DNA of 64,000 nucleotides from Rhodosporidiobolus odoratus (taxonomy: Eukaryota > Basidiomycota > Microbotryomycetes > Sporidiobolales > Sporidiobolaceae). The notes beneath the pieces were generated by a model. It saw only the letters and a list, made by a program, of their open reading frames with translations. It made no database searches and was not told the origin of the DNA. Below are positions 1 through 10,115 of the stretch, one piece after another (position 1 is the stretch's first letter; every line of letters begins with the position of its first letter). Made by a program: the position numbers and the translations under genes. Location of the stretch: NCBI GenBank assembly GCA_034387635.1, contig JAOANU010000005.1, positions 310,001-374,000 of the forward strand. The letters are read 5' to 3'.

Positions 1-1
1 C

Positions 2-217
2 ACCGCTACGCCTGACCCTCTAGGGCTCACTCCGTCGCGCTGTCCGCCTTCTGCAACAACCCAACGCCCTTATCCGTCTTCAGCACCGCCTTCAACACCA
101 CACCCAGCCTCCTTCACGCCTTCATCTTTTTCTTCCCGACCACCGCTGTCGCCGTCGGGAGCCGACACCGACTCGCCCGCTGCACCGCCATCTAAGGACC
201 CACTCGGAGCATTGTAG
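2..217 (+). CDS. 3' end of an unidentified gene (partial)
   Basis: The frame beginning at base 2 is open for 71 codons and ends at TAG 215-217. The encoded tail is rich in proline, serine and threonine, with no domain I recognise, and ends in KDPLGAL. It could be the disordered C-terminus of a gene that starts left of the window; such P/S-rich tails are common in this genome. Because GC-rich sequence gives long chance frames, the call rests only on openness and composition. The next gene starts about 700 bases downstream in the same direction. Confidence 0.35.
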   Translation, partial: TATPDPLGLTPSRCPPSATTQRPYPSSAPPSTPHPASFTPSSFSSRPPLSPSGADTDSPAAPPSKDPLGAL

Positions 218-924
218 AGCGTGTGGAACAAGCTTTTCTGCCCAGCCACGGTACGGCCACGAGCGCTTCCGAGCGAGTGAGGCGCTGCCGCTGCCTGACT
301 ACTTATCTTTTCTCTGTCACGGGCTGCTCGATTCGGATGCTGGTCGGTGCGTGCTCGTCAGCGGATCAGGATCATGGGCGCTCGAATCAGAGCGCCGGAG
401 ACCGTTTGGGCGGGACACCGCCCCGCCGGGGAAAGAGGAGACAGATTGTTGATTGTGCTCCTGACTGCGAACGATAAGAGCGGTAGGGAGGCCAGATGGG
501 AAGGGGGGGCTGCTCCTGCTGGCTCGTGCCGGGCGTGCGCGATCAAGCCATTACGCTCGTGGTGCTAGCGACGGCTCTCGATGACTGCAAGCTCAACTTG
601 TAGCTTATGATCAGGCGGTGCACTCGGGACTTACGATTCCACGGAACGCGCCCCGCCACCTCCCCGTGCTCTCACACCGAGGCGTCGGACCGTATCTTAG
701 CGTCGAAATCTTTTTTGGTCGACGGCTGACTTCTGATTGGAGCCCTGGGAGAGCTATCTTTGCCCAACGAGAATCTCGCCCTCCTCTTCTGGGACGTCAA
801 CCCTCCTCCGCCGCTTCCTCTCTCTCTCTCTCTCTTTTCCCTCACACTCACGCGACGCATCAGGCTCCGCGCCTAGCTTCAACTTTCCACTTTACGACTA
901 CCGACTACTCTCTCTGTACTCGAC
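218..924 (+). promoter_or_regulatory. Intergenic stretch and permease promoter
   Basis: No gene is supported here. The segment just upstream of the permease start has pyrimidine-rich tracts, including a CT run near 818-845 and CT-rich sequence up to the ATG at 925, as expected of a fungal core promoter and 5' leader. No TATA box was convincing. Short frames at 223-568 and 618-1066 lack a domain or supporting context. Confidence 0.4.
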
Positions 925-3557
925 ATGTCGATGTCGGCCGAGCACGAGATGGGCGACCTCGAGAAGGGCGGCGCGGCGACTTTCACCCAGAAGGGCGAAG
1001 GCAACCAGGTCACGGTCACTGGACTCGACCCTGATGCGCCGGAAGGAACCGTACACCGTGGCTTAAAGGCCAGGCATTTGCAGGTGCGTTGTTGCGGCCC
1101 TTATCATCACCCGCCCACGCCGGCTCCCGTTATGGGGCCGCCTCTTTTTGGCGCACATGGTCCGTACTCACGCTTCTCGTCATTCCTAGATGATTTCCCT
1201 TGGTGGTACTATCGGTACCGGTGCGTCTGCTCTTTCTCCTTCCTTCTGGCTCTCCGCGGTGGATCCGTCATACTCATCATACCCGTGTTTTTCGTACCCT
1301 TTTCTTCCTCTCCTCGTTCAATTTCAATTGCATGATGTACAGGTCTCTTCGTCGGCGCTGGTTCTGCGCTCGCAACTGGTGGTCCCCTCGGTATCTGGCT
1401 GGGCTACTCGATCATGGGTCTCGTCGTCGGTACCATGATGATCGTGCGTTTCCTCCCCTTTTTGCTTTCTTCTGCTCTTCAGCTTAGACTTACCCGCCTT
1501 ACCACCTGTGCAGGCCCTCGGTGAACTTACCACCCTCTACCCCGTCTCTGGTGCCTTCGTCCACTACACCTCGCGATTCGTTGACCCTGCCATCGGTTTC
1601 GCCCTTGGAGTGCGTTTGACTCTTGCGTCTCCATTCCCGCTGCGAGCAAACACTGACATAACTTGCCTCTGTAGTGGAACTACTGGTACTCTTACGGTAC
1701 GCCGCGTTCCCTGCCATTCCTGCCGTTTTTGCAAGGCCGCGCCCCAGGACTTTGCTCTCGTCTTCCTTGCCGCCTGTTTCCTCTCCATCTCCTCCCATAT
1801 ATCCCGGAGACCTTGTCCTGACGCTCTTCGAACTCGCTTCAGCTATCACGCTTCCTACCGAGATCACTGCCGCCGCCCTCGTCATCCAGTACTGGCGAAC
1901 AGACATTAACGTCGCAGTCTGGATCACGGTCTTCTAGTATGTCGCCCTGCTACTTCCATCCGCCCTCCGCATGCCGCTAACCTCTTTTGTTCCACAGCGT
2001 CGTCATCTGCGGGTTCAACTTCCTCGGTGTTCGCGCTTACGGCGAGGCAGAATTCTGGTTCTCGATCATCAAGATCGTCACCATCATTGGCCTCATCATC
2101 CTGGGTATCATTATCACCGCTGGCGGTGTCCCCGGCAGTGACCCCATTGGCTTCCGCTGTGCGTTCTCCGTTCTTTCTGCCATCCATTTTTGCTATTCTC
2201 TCCTTTTCTCCCTCGCCATTCTGGATCACCTCCTCTGTCCTTGTCTGTCCATCCTGGCCACAATCACTGATATGCTCTACCTCGTGCAGTCTGGCGCAAC
2301 CCGGGTCCTCTTCAGCAGCAGAACGGCATTCCTGGCGCCACCGGTCGCTTCCTCGCCTTCTGGTCTACTCTCGTTCAGGGTGCCTTCTCGTACCTCGGTA
2401 CTGAGATCGTCGCTCTCACTGCCGGTGAGGCCCAGAACCCCCGCCGCAACATGCCCAAGGCTATCCGTCGTGTCTTCTTCCGAATTGTGCGTTTCGTCTG
2501 CCTTTCTCCCAGCCTACCTCCCAGTAGCTGACTGGCGTTTATCCTACAGTTGTTTTTCTACGTAATCGGTACATTCATTATGGGATTGATTGTGTCTCCC
2601 AACGACCCCGCTCTCACCAACGGCGAGGGTGTTGCCGCCTCCCCTTGGGTGCGTTTCCTCCCCTACCTTTCTGACTCTTCCGAAAGCACCCTGCTTACAT
2701 GCCTGGCTCCTGTACAGGTTATCGCCATCAAGAATGCTGGTATCGACGGTCTTCCCTCGGTCATCAACGCCGTCGTCCTTCTCTCCGCCTTCTCCGCCGG
2801 TAACTCCGACCTTTACGCTTCGTCCCGTACCCTCTACGGTCTCGCCTGCGATGGCAAGGCCCCTGCCTTCTTCCGTCGCTGCACCAAGAACGGTCTCCCG
2901 ATCTACTGCTTGATCGCCACCGCCGCCGTCGGTCTCCTCGCCTACATGTCCGTTTCTAGTTTCCTTTCCTACTATCTCGGCTGGGACTGATCCAGTCCTT
3001 TCTTTCACTTTAACAGGAACGTCTCGACCGGCTCCACCACCGCCTTCAACTACCTTTCCTCCATCTCTTCCATCACCGGTCTTATCACCTGGGCTTGCAT
3101 CAACTTCTCCTTCATCCGTTTCTACCACGGTTGCAAACTCCATGGCCTCGACCGTAACGAGCACCCCTTCAAGGCTCCTTTCCAGCCCTACGCCTCGTAC
3201 ATCGGTTTCGTCATCATCATTCTTGTCATCATTTTCAACGGTTACTCCGTCTTCCTCTCCGGCAACTGGGACACTGCCAGTACGTCTTCTCCCTTGTCGT
3301 TTCTTGCCTTCCTTAGCTGACCAACCCTTCTCTCACCTCGCTCCCTCTCAGCTTTCATCGTCGACTACATCACCCTCGTCATCTTCGCCTTCCTCTGGGT
3401 TGGCTGGAAGCTCTTCAAGCGCACCAAGTTCGTCCGCCTCGAAACCATGGACTTCTTCACCGGCCGTCGCGAACTCGACCAGATGGCCGAGGACGAGGCC
3501 GCCAAGTTCGAGGTGCCGACCACTTGGTACGGTAAGATCTGGGCGTTCCTTATGTAG
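925..3557 (+). CDS. Amino-acid permease (YAT/APC family), intact, many introns
   Basis: Plasma-membrane amino-acid/proton symporter of the fungal YAT family (AGP/GAP/DIP type). The spliced product has a short acidic N-terminal tail, then MISLGGTIGTGLFVGAG, the family signature of membrane segment 1, then ALGELTTLYPVSGAFVHYTSRFVDPAIGFALG and WNYWYSYAI, the conserved segment 2-3 region. It continues through about twelve hydrophobic segments and a hydrophilic C-terminal tail ending KIWAFLM. At least ten introns were traced, for example 1084-1189, 1221-1342, 1444-1513, 1610-1674, 1697-1842 and 1937-1997; the exons at 1190-1220 and 1675-1696 are only 31 and 22 bases. Most donors read GTGCGT. ATG 925 is the first in frame and precedes all conserved sequence. 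No lesion was seen. Substrate cannot be told from sequence. Its downstream neighbour, a dioxygenase pseudogene, converges on it. Confidence 0.93.
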
Positions 3558-4076
3558 GCGTGACCGTCATGAACTGCTCTCGTCTATATGTATCGGAGTT
3601 CGGCGCTGTTCTGGAGGGATCTTTTCGCAGTAGACTTTATGTTGTGGCGAAAAGACGCCGTGTGTATACCGGTTGCATCGAATTTCGTCTTTCGCACGTC
3701 ACATTTGACTTTGCTTTCTGCAACAACTTGCTCGGCGTGCCGTCCATCATAACTGGCCATGTTCCATTCTTTAAGCCGAGTCTGCTCTGCGCGAAGCCTT
3801 CCGTTCCGGTTGAAGACCTTCTCAAGCTGGCTTCCCTCCAGCGTTTGCGCTACATGCCTTGGCTATGATGCAGCCGCCGTGCCACGTACAATAGCTGCGG
3901 TTCGTCTTTACACCTGCCTTTGAACGCTGTCAGGCTAAAGGGTTTCCTTCTTTCCCACTCGACTACATTCAAGTTGCCGCCCTTTCCCTCCAGTGCTTGC
4001 GACAGGCGACTGAGCAAGAAGGGACACCAAGAGTGATATGGACAGAAAAACTACTTTGAAAGTTGCCGAACCGTCT
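3558..4076. other. Convergent 3' intergenic region
   Basis: These roughly 520 bases lie between the permease stop and the end of the convergent dioxygenase-like pseudogene. A 102-codon open frame (3560-3868) has no recognisable domain and starts two bases after the permease stop, so it is most easily read as 3' UTR. Nothing else was seen. Confidence 0.5.
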
Positions 4077-5520
4077 CTACAGATCCACCAACCTCCCTTC
4101 CTCCTCCGCACTTTGCGAAAGATCATGATCAATTCCAAACCTAACCTCGTGTGGAACCCTCCCCGTCCAACTTCCGGCAATCCGTAGCCCCTGTGTCTCA
4201 GCCTCTCGCTCCATCGACACTCTCACCCCTCGTCCTTGAGCCTCCGAGGGGAGAGGAATGGTCATTCTTTCGCGGTACCATGGGGCGAAGTGAATGGCGG
4301 CGAGCATGATGCGACGGGAGGGGTAAAGGTTGGGACGAGCGGCGTGCCAGAGCCGGGAGATCGCGGACTACGAGAGATCCTGGAGTGCCGTCATGTCGAA
4401 GAGAGGGAGAAGGGCGACCAGTTCAGTGAATGAATCCAATGACCGGACCAAGACAGGGAGAAGAAAGCCACAGATGAGGTTTACGTACCCTTCGGAACGA
4501 CTGGTTGGTAGGGTGGACGTTCCTCTCGGCGGGCTTGGCGGAGATCCCGCTTGATGCGGCCTGAAGCTCGCTCGCCGTGAAGACCTTCCTGGGCTTGTAG
4601 ACCAGACAGAGCCGGCGTATGAGTACCGAGCCAGCACTCTGCAGTCAGGCACCAAACAGAGGAGATATGACTGCGATCAAAAGGGCGAGAGAAGATTATA
4701 TGACTGGACCAGCGTACCGGTAGAACCGTTTTCGGGCTTCATCTAGACGAGTCCTACATTGATCACGCATGCGAAGGGAATCTAGGTGTGCGGAAGTATG
4801 TCAGTCAGTCGTGTACAGAGGAGAGAGGACGCCGAGAGCCGAAGACCCCACTCACCTCTGGATGAGTAAAGTCCGCATCAGAGTGAGTCCGCATCAGAGT
4901 GCACCGGCTGACCCTCGCTTTCGAGGTCAGTGATGGCCGTTTGGCCACTTAAAAACGCAAGGGTGGGCGAACCGCCTAAGTAAGCCCGTGTAACGGAAGT
5001 CGCAAGCGGGTTGACGAAGATTGAGGCGTCGAATGTGGAAGGTTCGATTGGCGGATCTTGCTGGATATTGCCCGAGTTGTAGTTGAACGGCCTGGTCAAT
5101 CGAGAGTGCGCGAGTCAGGAGAGCGGTCGAGGAATATGAAGGGGAGTACAGGGGGAAGGGAGGATTGGCGGCGTGGGAAACCAGAGTGAGAACGACAGAA
5201 ACCTATCGACATACCCCTCGTCCCCCATTTTCACCAGCTTAACCGGATCTTCGAGCATGCGCTTATTCATCTTGTCGAGTGCACCGTGGTCAACCACGTC
5301 ATCGAGCACAGCCATTCCGTCACGGTGCAAAGCCTCCGGTGCCGTTCGCAGATTGCGCTGGGTAAGGCGTTTGGCTCCACGTTCTGCGGCAGTGGGGCGA
5401 ATGGAGGCAATGGAGGTCGAGTAGGTAGCGGCTGAAGCTAACCCACGGCGAGAGAGGGATAAGAAGGGCTGCGAAATGTAGGGATATTGGCGGAAAGAGG
5501 TGTATGGCGTTGGAAAGCAT
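4077..5520 (-). pseudogene. Phytanoyl-CoA dioxygenase (PhyH)-like gene, disabled by three lesions
   Basis: On the minus strand, exon pieces match a fungal PhyH-family Fe(II)/2-oxoglutarate dioxygenase in order. They are APEALHRDGMAVLDDVVDH; PFNYNSGNIQQDPPIEPSTF with IFVNPLATSVTRAYLGG; the metal motif in QPVHSDAD; IPFACVINVGLV; KPENGSTE joined to CWLGTHTPALSG; IKRDLRQARREERPPYQPV; then SLVVRDL, RLWHAA (second metal His) and MLAAIHFAPWYRERM. Splice sites are still good, but the frame is broken three times. A 16-base tandem duplication (4870-4901) shifts frame right after the HSD motif. TAG at 4743-4745 interrupts the exon before KPENG. One extra G:C pair at 4353-4357 shifts frame between RDL and RLWHAA. 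The 5' end is unclear: no ATG in frame precedes the first conserved block; 5520 is a candidate start needing an unseen splice. Three lesions in one gene beside intact neighbours argue for a true pseudogene, not read errors. Confidence 0.82.
4870..4901. repeat. 16-bp perfect tandem duplication
   Basis: AGTCCGCATCAGAGTG occurs twice back to back (4870-4885 and 4886-4901). With one copy removed, the minus-strand frame would read on from HSDAD through FTHPE to a GTGAGT donor, as in the family. Two copies add 16 bases and shift the frame. Confidence 0.95.
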
Positions 5521-6369
5521 GTTGATCGGCAGTCAGCTGAGAAGGAAGCAAGGACAAGAGAGTGTTGGACTGGAGACGAAGCCGCATTGGCAAAGAGCCG
5601 GCGTCGGAAAGATGTGTAGCAAGACACCGGTGAAAGGAGAGATTGACCGGATTGACCGGGCAAAAAAGCTAGCGCAGAGAGAATACCTCCGACCGCCGTA
5701 CATTCGAACGTCGCTAGAGCCTGTTCAGTCCCTCAGAGGATGTACATACTGCGTATGTCGCTCTGAAGGGTATGAGGTGCTCAGTGGCCGGGGGCTTGTT
5801 AAAACGTGGGCCGTCCTGCCACGAAATGAAGGAAAGAAGCGTAAACTCAGCAGACCAGCGCGATGCCGGTCATGACAGAGCGCCTGAGCGGTCAAGTCAG
5901 ACAGCAGGTACAGCAATGGGACAGCTGGCCTGCAACAAGCTAGAGCGTAAACGGTCATTTATCGAAGGTGCAAAGCGGAGAAGCGAGAGGGAAAAGGGAA
6001 ACGTACGCGATAACAGCGAACTTCTGGCTCACACATACGCTCGTCGACCCTCGACGGTCTGAGGGCGCTACACGAGCTCTGTAAATTGCAGACGAGGTGT
6101 TCACTGCGCAGCGGCGGAAAATGTCGATGTGTCCGCGGGGCAAGCGACCGGAAGCAGCCGATCGCCTCGCTGACAGATGAGGTAGACTTGTCTAGAGTGT
6201 AGCTCTGTATATCGCGTGTCCTAGCGTTCACTGAAGCGAGCATTGATAGACTCAGGAGACGGGAGTCTAGTGAACGTTTGAACTTCGACATTCCCCGCAC
6301 TTGCTCACATTCCACCTCACACTCTCGCTAGACTTGCTACTCAACCTCAATACCTTCTCAGAGTACACC
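5521..6369. other. Divergent intergenic region between the PhyH pseudogene and ALY1
   Basis: About 850 bases without a supported gene. Open frames on both strands (for example 5504-5875 plus and 5959-6315 minus) have no domain, and those on opposite strands overlap. The right end, with CT-rich sequence and CACC just before the ATG at 6370, should be the ALY1 promoter and leader. Confidence 0.45.
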
Positions 6370-7938
6370 ATGGCATCCTTATTGAACCGCGCACTGGCAG
6401 GTGCGAGTGAGGATGCGACCACCAAGGGAGGCAGGAGACAAAGTGGAGGAGGTGTACGGAGTTCGCCATACGCTGTAAGCCCTAGTCCACAGCACTCTGA
6501 CCTCCAAGGTCTTTCAGCCACTCTCGGTCCGGGTAACCCCCGATGTCAAGACGCGAGACTTCCCCTCCTGCTCCATCCCGGCAATACTAACTTTGGTTGC
6601 ACGCACAGCGCCCTGCCGACAAGTGGAACCACGACAAGTTCGCCGATAACGATGCTGGACCCGCCAGTCGCTCGCCTAACGCTCCTCAAGGCAGAGGCAG
6701 TCTCGCGGCTCGATTGGGACCCGGCGGTTCATCCGATTCGGGGAGGAAGACCAACAAGCTTGTGATCCGCAACTTGCACTACGAAGTCAGCGAGCGAGAA
6801 CTCGAGGTGCGCCGCGGTCCGCTTCGACGTAGCAACGCCAACTAACCTTTTCCTTCCTCCGTTTCTGCCCTTTTTTTCGCATACCGCCTCTCGACGGAAT
6901 TGGTCTCGACTCGGCCTCTACGTACTCTGTGCTTTGACATCACTCGGTGACAGCTCCTCTTCGTTCAAATCGGCGCAATCACTTCAGGCCCCAAGATCAA
7001 AGTACGACTACCCACTTCTTCCCCGTTGTTCGCAGGTCCAGCCAGGCTAGCAAAGAGCACTACCTCAGCCGGACCCGTCGACTTCTTGACCTAAATACTA
7101 TCGTCGGATCACTTACATGTGCCCCTCTTCTCACTTTGATCTCATGCCTTGCTCAATCCCACTCGCCTCTGCTCCCTTACTTTCCGCCTCCGTCTTTCTT
7201 GCCTGCGTAACCTCAGTTTGACCGCTCTGGTCGCTCAGAGGGCGTAGCATGGATCACGTATGGCAGTGAGGAGTATGCGATGCAGGCTAAGGAAGCGTTC
7301 AACGGCGCACCGGCCAAGGGTAACTCGCCATCTCTGATATTTTCCCTCGACAGGCCAGACAAACTGACCAAGTCGTCTACCTCCCCAGGTCAAGCCATCG
7401 AAGTCGACTACGACTTCCGCCCCGACCGAATCGCTGGTCCTGGCGGTGCCTCCGCTCCGGGCACCTTACTCGCTCGTCTCAACGCCGAGTACGCTCCCCC
7501 CTTCCACCCCTAGAAACGCTTGTACTTACTAGCATGATTTTCCCTTTACGGCAGCCCGTCTCGCGGACCCAAGTTTGCTACTCCTACCGGTCCCTCCGGT
7601 GGACGCGCGCCTCGAGGGCGTGGTGAACGTACCGTGAGCGGCAACGGCGGTGCGCCTCGCGGGGGAGCTGGAGGTCGTGGTGCTGCTGGAGGAGGTCGTG
7701 GTGGACGTGGTGAACCGAGGCAGAAGAGGGAGCCCAAGACGAACGATGATTTGGATAAGGAGTTGGAGGCGTTCATGAAGGCTCCGGAGGGGAGTGTAAG
7801 TCTCGCTTTCTCTCTTCCATTCTCTCTTTCTGCGGAGGCACTGAGTAGTACACCTCTATGCAGGCTAAGCCCACTGAAATCGCCTCGCCCGCTGCCGCCC
7901 CTCAAGCGGAATCGGGAGGCGATGTCGAGATGTCCTAA
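6370..7938 (+). CDS. ALY/REF/Yra1-type mRNA export adaptor (ALY1)
   Basis: Nuclear RNA-binding adaptor of the TREX complex, linking spliced mRNA and the UAP56/Sub2 helicase to the exporter Mex67/NXF1. The spliced protein has an N-terminal basic G/S-rich part (MASLLNRALAG), RPADKWNHDKF, then an RRM split over several exons: TNKLVIRNLHYEVSERELE, LLFVQIGAITSGPKIK, FDRSGRSEGVAWITYGS, and QAIEVDYDFRPDRI. An RGG/GGR-rich linker follows, with the C-terminal helix DDLDKELEAFMKAPEGS, the conserved UAP56-binding motif of the family. It ends GGDVEMS at TAA 7936-7938. ATG 6370 sits in a strong ACCATGG context. It lies tail-to-tail with a second, different ALY gene whose stop is about 310 bases away. Two CTCGAC hexamers occur in its second intron near 6890-6910. 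Family assignment is firm; the exact TREX role is inferred. Confidence 0.88.
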
Positions 7939-8245
7939 TCCTCTGCTTCCAGCTTGTCTCGTTGTCTTCTTCCCCCTCTACATCTTATTACGTGACTCTG
8001 CCCGTTGATTTGTCCGATCTAGCTCGAAAAAAAAGAGGTAGTCCCTGTTTCTCGCCTTTGAATGTAAACTCAGATCTGCTTGTCCCCTTCCCTTGTGCTC
8101 GAGGCGTCACGCGATGTTACAAGCATGACTGACGCGAGAGATAACGTGAACGTGCTGAACGCAAATCGGTCAAGTGCACAGAACCCGGTACTAGTGTACA
8201 ACACAACAACTGAAAAACCCTGTCTCCCTTCTTTACTTTTCATGA
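7939..8245. other. Convergent 3' region between ALY1 and ALY2a
   Basis: About 307 bases holding the two 3' UTRs. No gene was seen. Similarity to the sequence beyond the other arm (after 33649) stops here, so this marks the outer edge of inverted-repeat arm A. Confidence 0.5.
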
Positions 8246-10115
8246 TTAGGCAGTCGCCTCACCGGCCCCGCCACTACCCGCCTTGGTGACCTCATTCTGC
8301 CAATCGTTCATATCGGCGTCGAGGTCCTCCAGGGTGGCCTTGGGGCGCTCCTCGCCGCCCCTTCCACCACGCCCTCCTCCACGACGACCACCTCCACCAC
8401 GACGACCACCCGCGCCACCACCAGGACCGGAACGACGAGGAGCGGCGGAACCAGAGGCGGCCGCGACGGTACTGGGAGAAGTAACGGAGCAAACGGGTCA
8501 GTACGCAGAAGAGGAGAAGAGCAGAGAATGGAAAGAAAGGGAGAGGACTGACGCAGATGCCCGACCAGTAGCAGCTTTGGGTGCGGTGGGTGCAGGAGCA
8601 ACCCCGAGACGACCGGCGAGACCTCCTCCGACGAGACCGGAGGCGGCTTGGGCGACTTGAAGGGCGCGGGAGGGGTCGACGATGATTTCGACTCGCATGG
8701 GGCGCTCTGAATGGGTGATAATTGAATGTGGTTCGAGCGAACGGAGGTGACGACGGAGGAGGGGAGAGCAGAGCGGAAGGAGTGAGGAGGAAAGAGGTGG
8801 GTTAGGTAATTTGTCCGTAGCTGAACGTTTGGGTTCTTGTCTGTGTGAGGTCGAATAACGACTCGGCCAGCATGCACGAGATGCCTGCAGGGCTTGACTT
8901 TACACTGATCCGTCCCCGGCGCGTTCTTTCGATCCCTGCGCTAAGGGAGCCTCGACCCTTGCCCACACCCTAGCTCGACTGCTTGTCCTCTCGACCACGA
9001 GGCGCGGTGAAGCAGGAGCCTTTCTGCCGTCATCGGCGCCACGAACCATGGAGAGGAGCGTGGGCTCGACTCTCAGACGGAACAGCGGAAGAGGGAGGGA
9101 GCTAGGCTCGACCGATACCTCAACGCTGTGCCCCGACTGCAAAAGTGCGGGGCGGAAGTCGGAAGGGAGCAATGCTCGACCTCCCGCTTCGACGCTGCCG
9201 GCTTGCCATCCGATCGACGAGGAGCGGAGCTCGACTCGGAAGGATGCGGGGTTCGTAGGCCTCGTGGCGCGCTCATCCCGGTGGTCGCGAAGAGCCGGAC
9301 CGGGCGAGGGGGAGGCTGGTCGAGGCAGGGGAGTTGCGGGTGGCGACGGTGCGGCGTTATTGCGCGAGCGGCGGTGTCTCCATGACCGAACCTCAACCCA
9401 GGCGACGTGACGACTATGCGCACGTAAGCGACTCGTCCGCTCGACTCCATCCGGAATCCCCCTCGTGCACCAGCCGGTGCGTGATGTACCCTGGCTCCTC
9501 AAGGAGGGCGATCCAGCTCTTGCGATGTCCGCGAGACGTGCGACGAGGTTTAAACGCAATCGAGGAAAGTCGAAGACGCCGACTCTGCACGAAAGAAAAA
9601 GAAAATGAAGAAAATCACGACCCACTTCCGTCGATCAAGCGCTTGTTGTACTGCTCGTAAGCCTTGGTCGCACTCTCGGCCTTGTTGAAGTGGACGGTGG
9701 CGGTACCCTTGGACTTGCCGTTCGGGCCGTAGGAGAGCTCGACGCGGCGGACGCGGCCGATGGTGGATTCGAAGAGTTCCTGTTTAGAGCAACGTCGCAT
9801 CGTAGAGGCGCATACCGGAAGGGGGAGGTGGAGGGAGTGATGTCAGCGCAAGCATGAGAACTCGAAATGATCAAGAAAGCGCACCCTGATCTGGTTCTCG
9901 TTGACATCGTCGGGCAAGTTGCTGACAATGACCTTGTCTCCAACGTGCACGCTTTTGTTCTGCGCGACGGCGGGGGCAGCCTTGGCCGGTGCGGGAGGAG
10001 CGCCCTCAGCGGCGGGAGCGGGACGGGGAGCCCTGGCTCCACGAGGGTTGCGACGGGGTGCGCGCGACTTGCGCTTCTCCTGAATGACGTCGTCGAGGGG
10101 GCGGTCGATGTTCAT
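8246..10115 (-). CDS. ALY/REF-family mRNA export factor, arm A copy (ALY2a)
   Basis: A second, distinct ALY/REF-type RNA-binding protein, about 254 residues after splicing. The N-terminus MNIDRPLDDVIQEKRK matches the family's N-terminal box (LDDIIK type). A basic R/P/A-rich stretch follows, then one RRM: KVIVSNLPDDVNENQIR, ELFESTIGRVRRVELSYG, KGTATVHFNKAESATKAYEQ, and LIDGKRPMRVEIIVD. After that come a glycine-rich RGG segment and the C-terminal helix TLEDLDADMNDWQNEV, ending GEATA at 8246-8248. The exons are about 10115-9885, 9779-9626, 8706-8552 and 8470-8246. The third intron is 919 bases, far longer than others here, with a GTGGGT donor. An upstream ATG joined through a weak GTCCGC donor would add two residues (MS). 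It differs from its arm B copy by few residues (for example D/E in SNLPDD). It diverges from the MINDY gene at a shared promoter. Confidence 0.88.
8707..9625 (-). promoter_or_regulatory. Exceptionally long conserved intron of ALY2a with GTCGAG motif cluster
   Basis: The intron runs from a GTGGGT donor (9625) to an ACCCATTCAG acceptor (8707), 919 bases, while most introns here are 50-190. Retention adds only SGS after LIDG before a stop, so unspliced RNA would encode a truncated protein. The minus-strand hexamer GTCGAG (CTCGAC on the plus strand) starts at 8951, 8974, 8990, 9065, 9107, 9175 and 9230: seven in 285 bases. The same spacing recurs in the arm B copy. In S. cerevisiae, YRA1 is autoregulated through one unusually long, poorly spliced intron; a similar role here is inference. 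Confidence 0.6.

Noticed and set aside
4077..5520. Explaining the PhyH lesions as unusual introns
   Set aside because: No GT donor lies within the duplicated 16-mer, and neither the TAG nor the single-base insertion can be removed by a normal splice without losing conserved residues.
8900..9625. 241-codon minus-strand ORF
   Set aside because: It lies wholly inside the long ALY2a intron, is not in frame with the exon before it, has Arg/Ser-rich composition, and lacks a domain.
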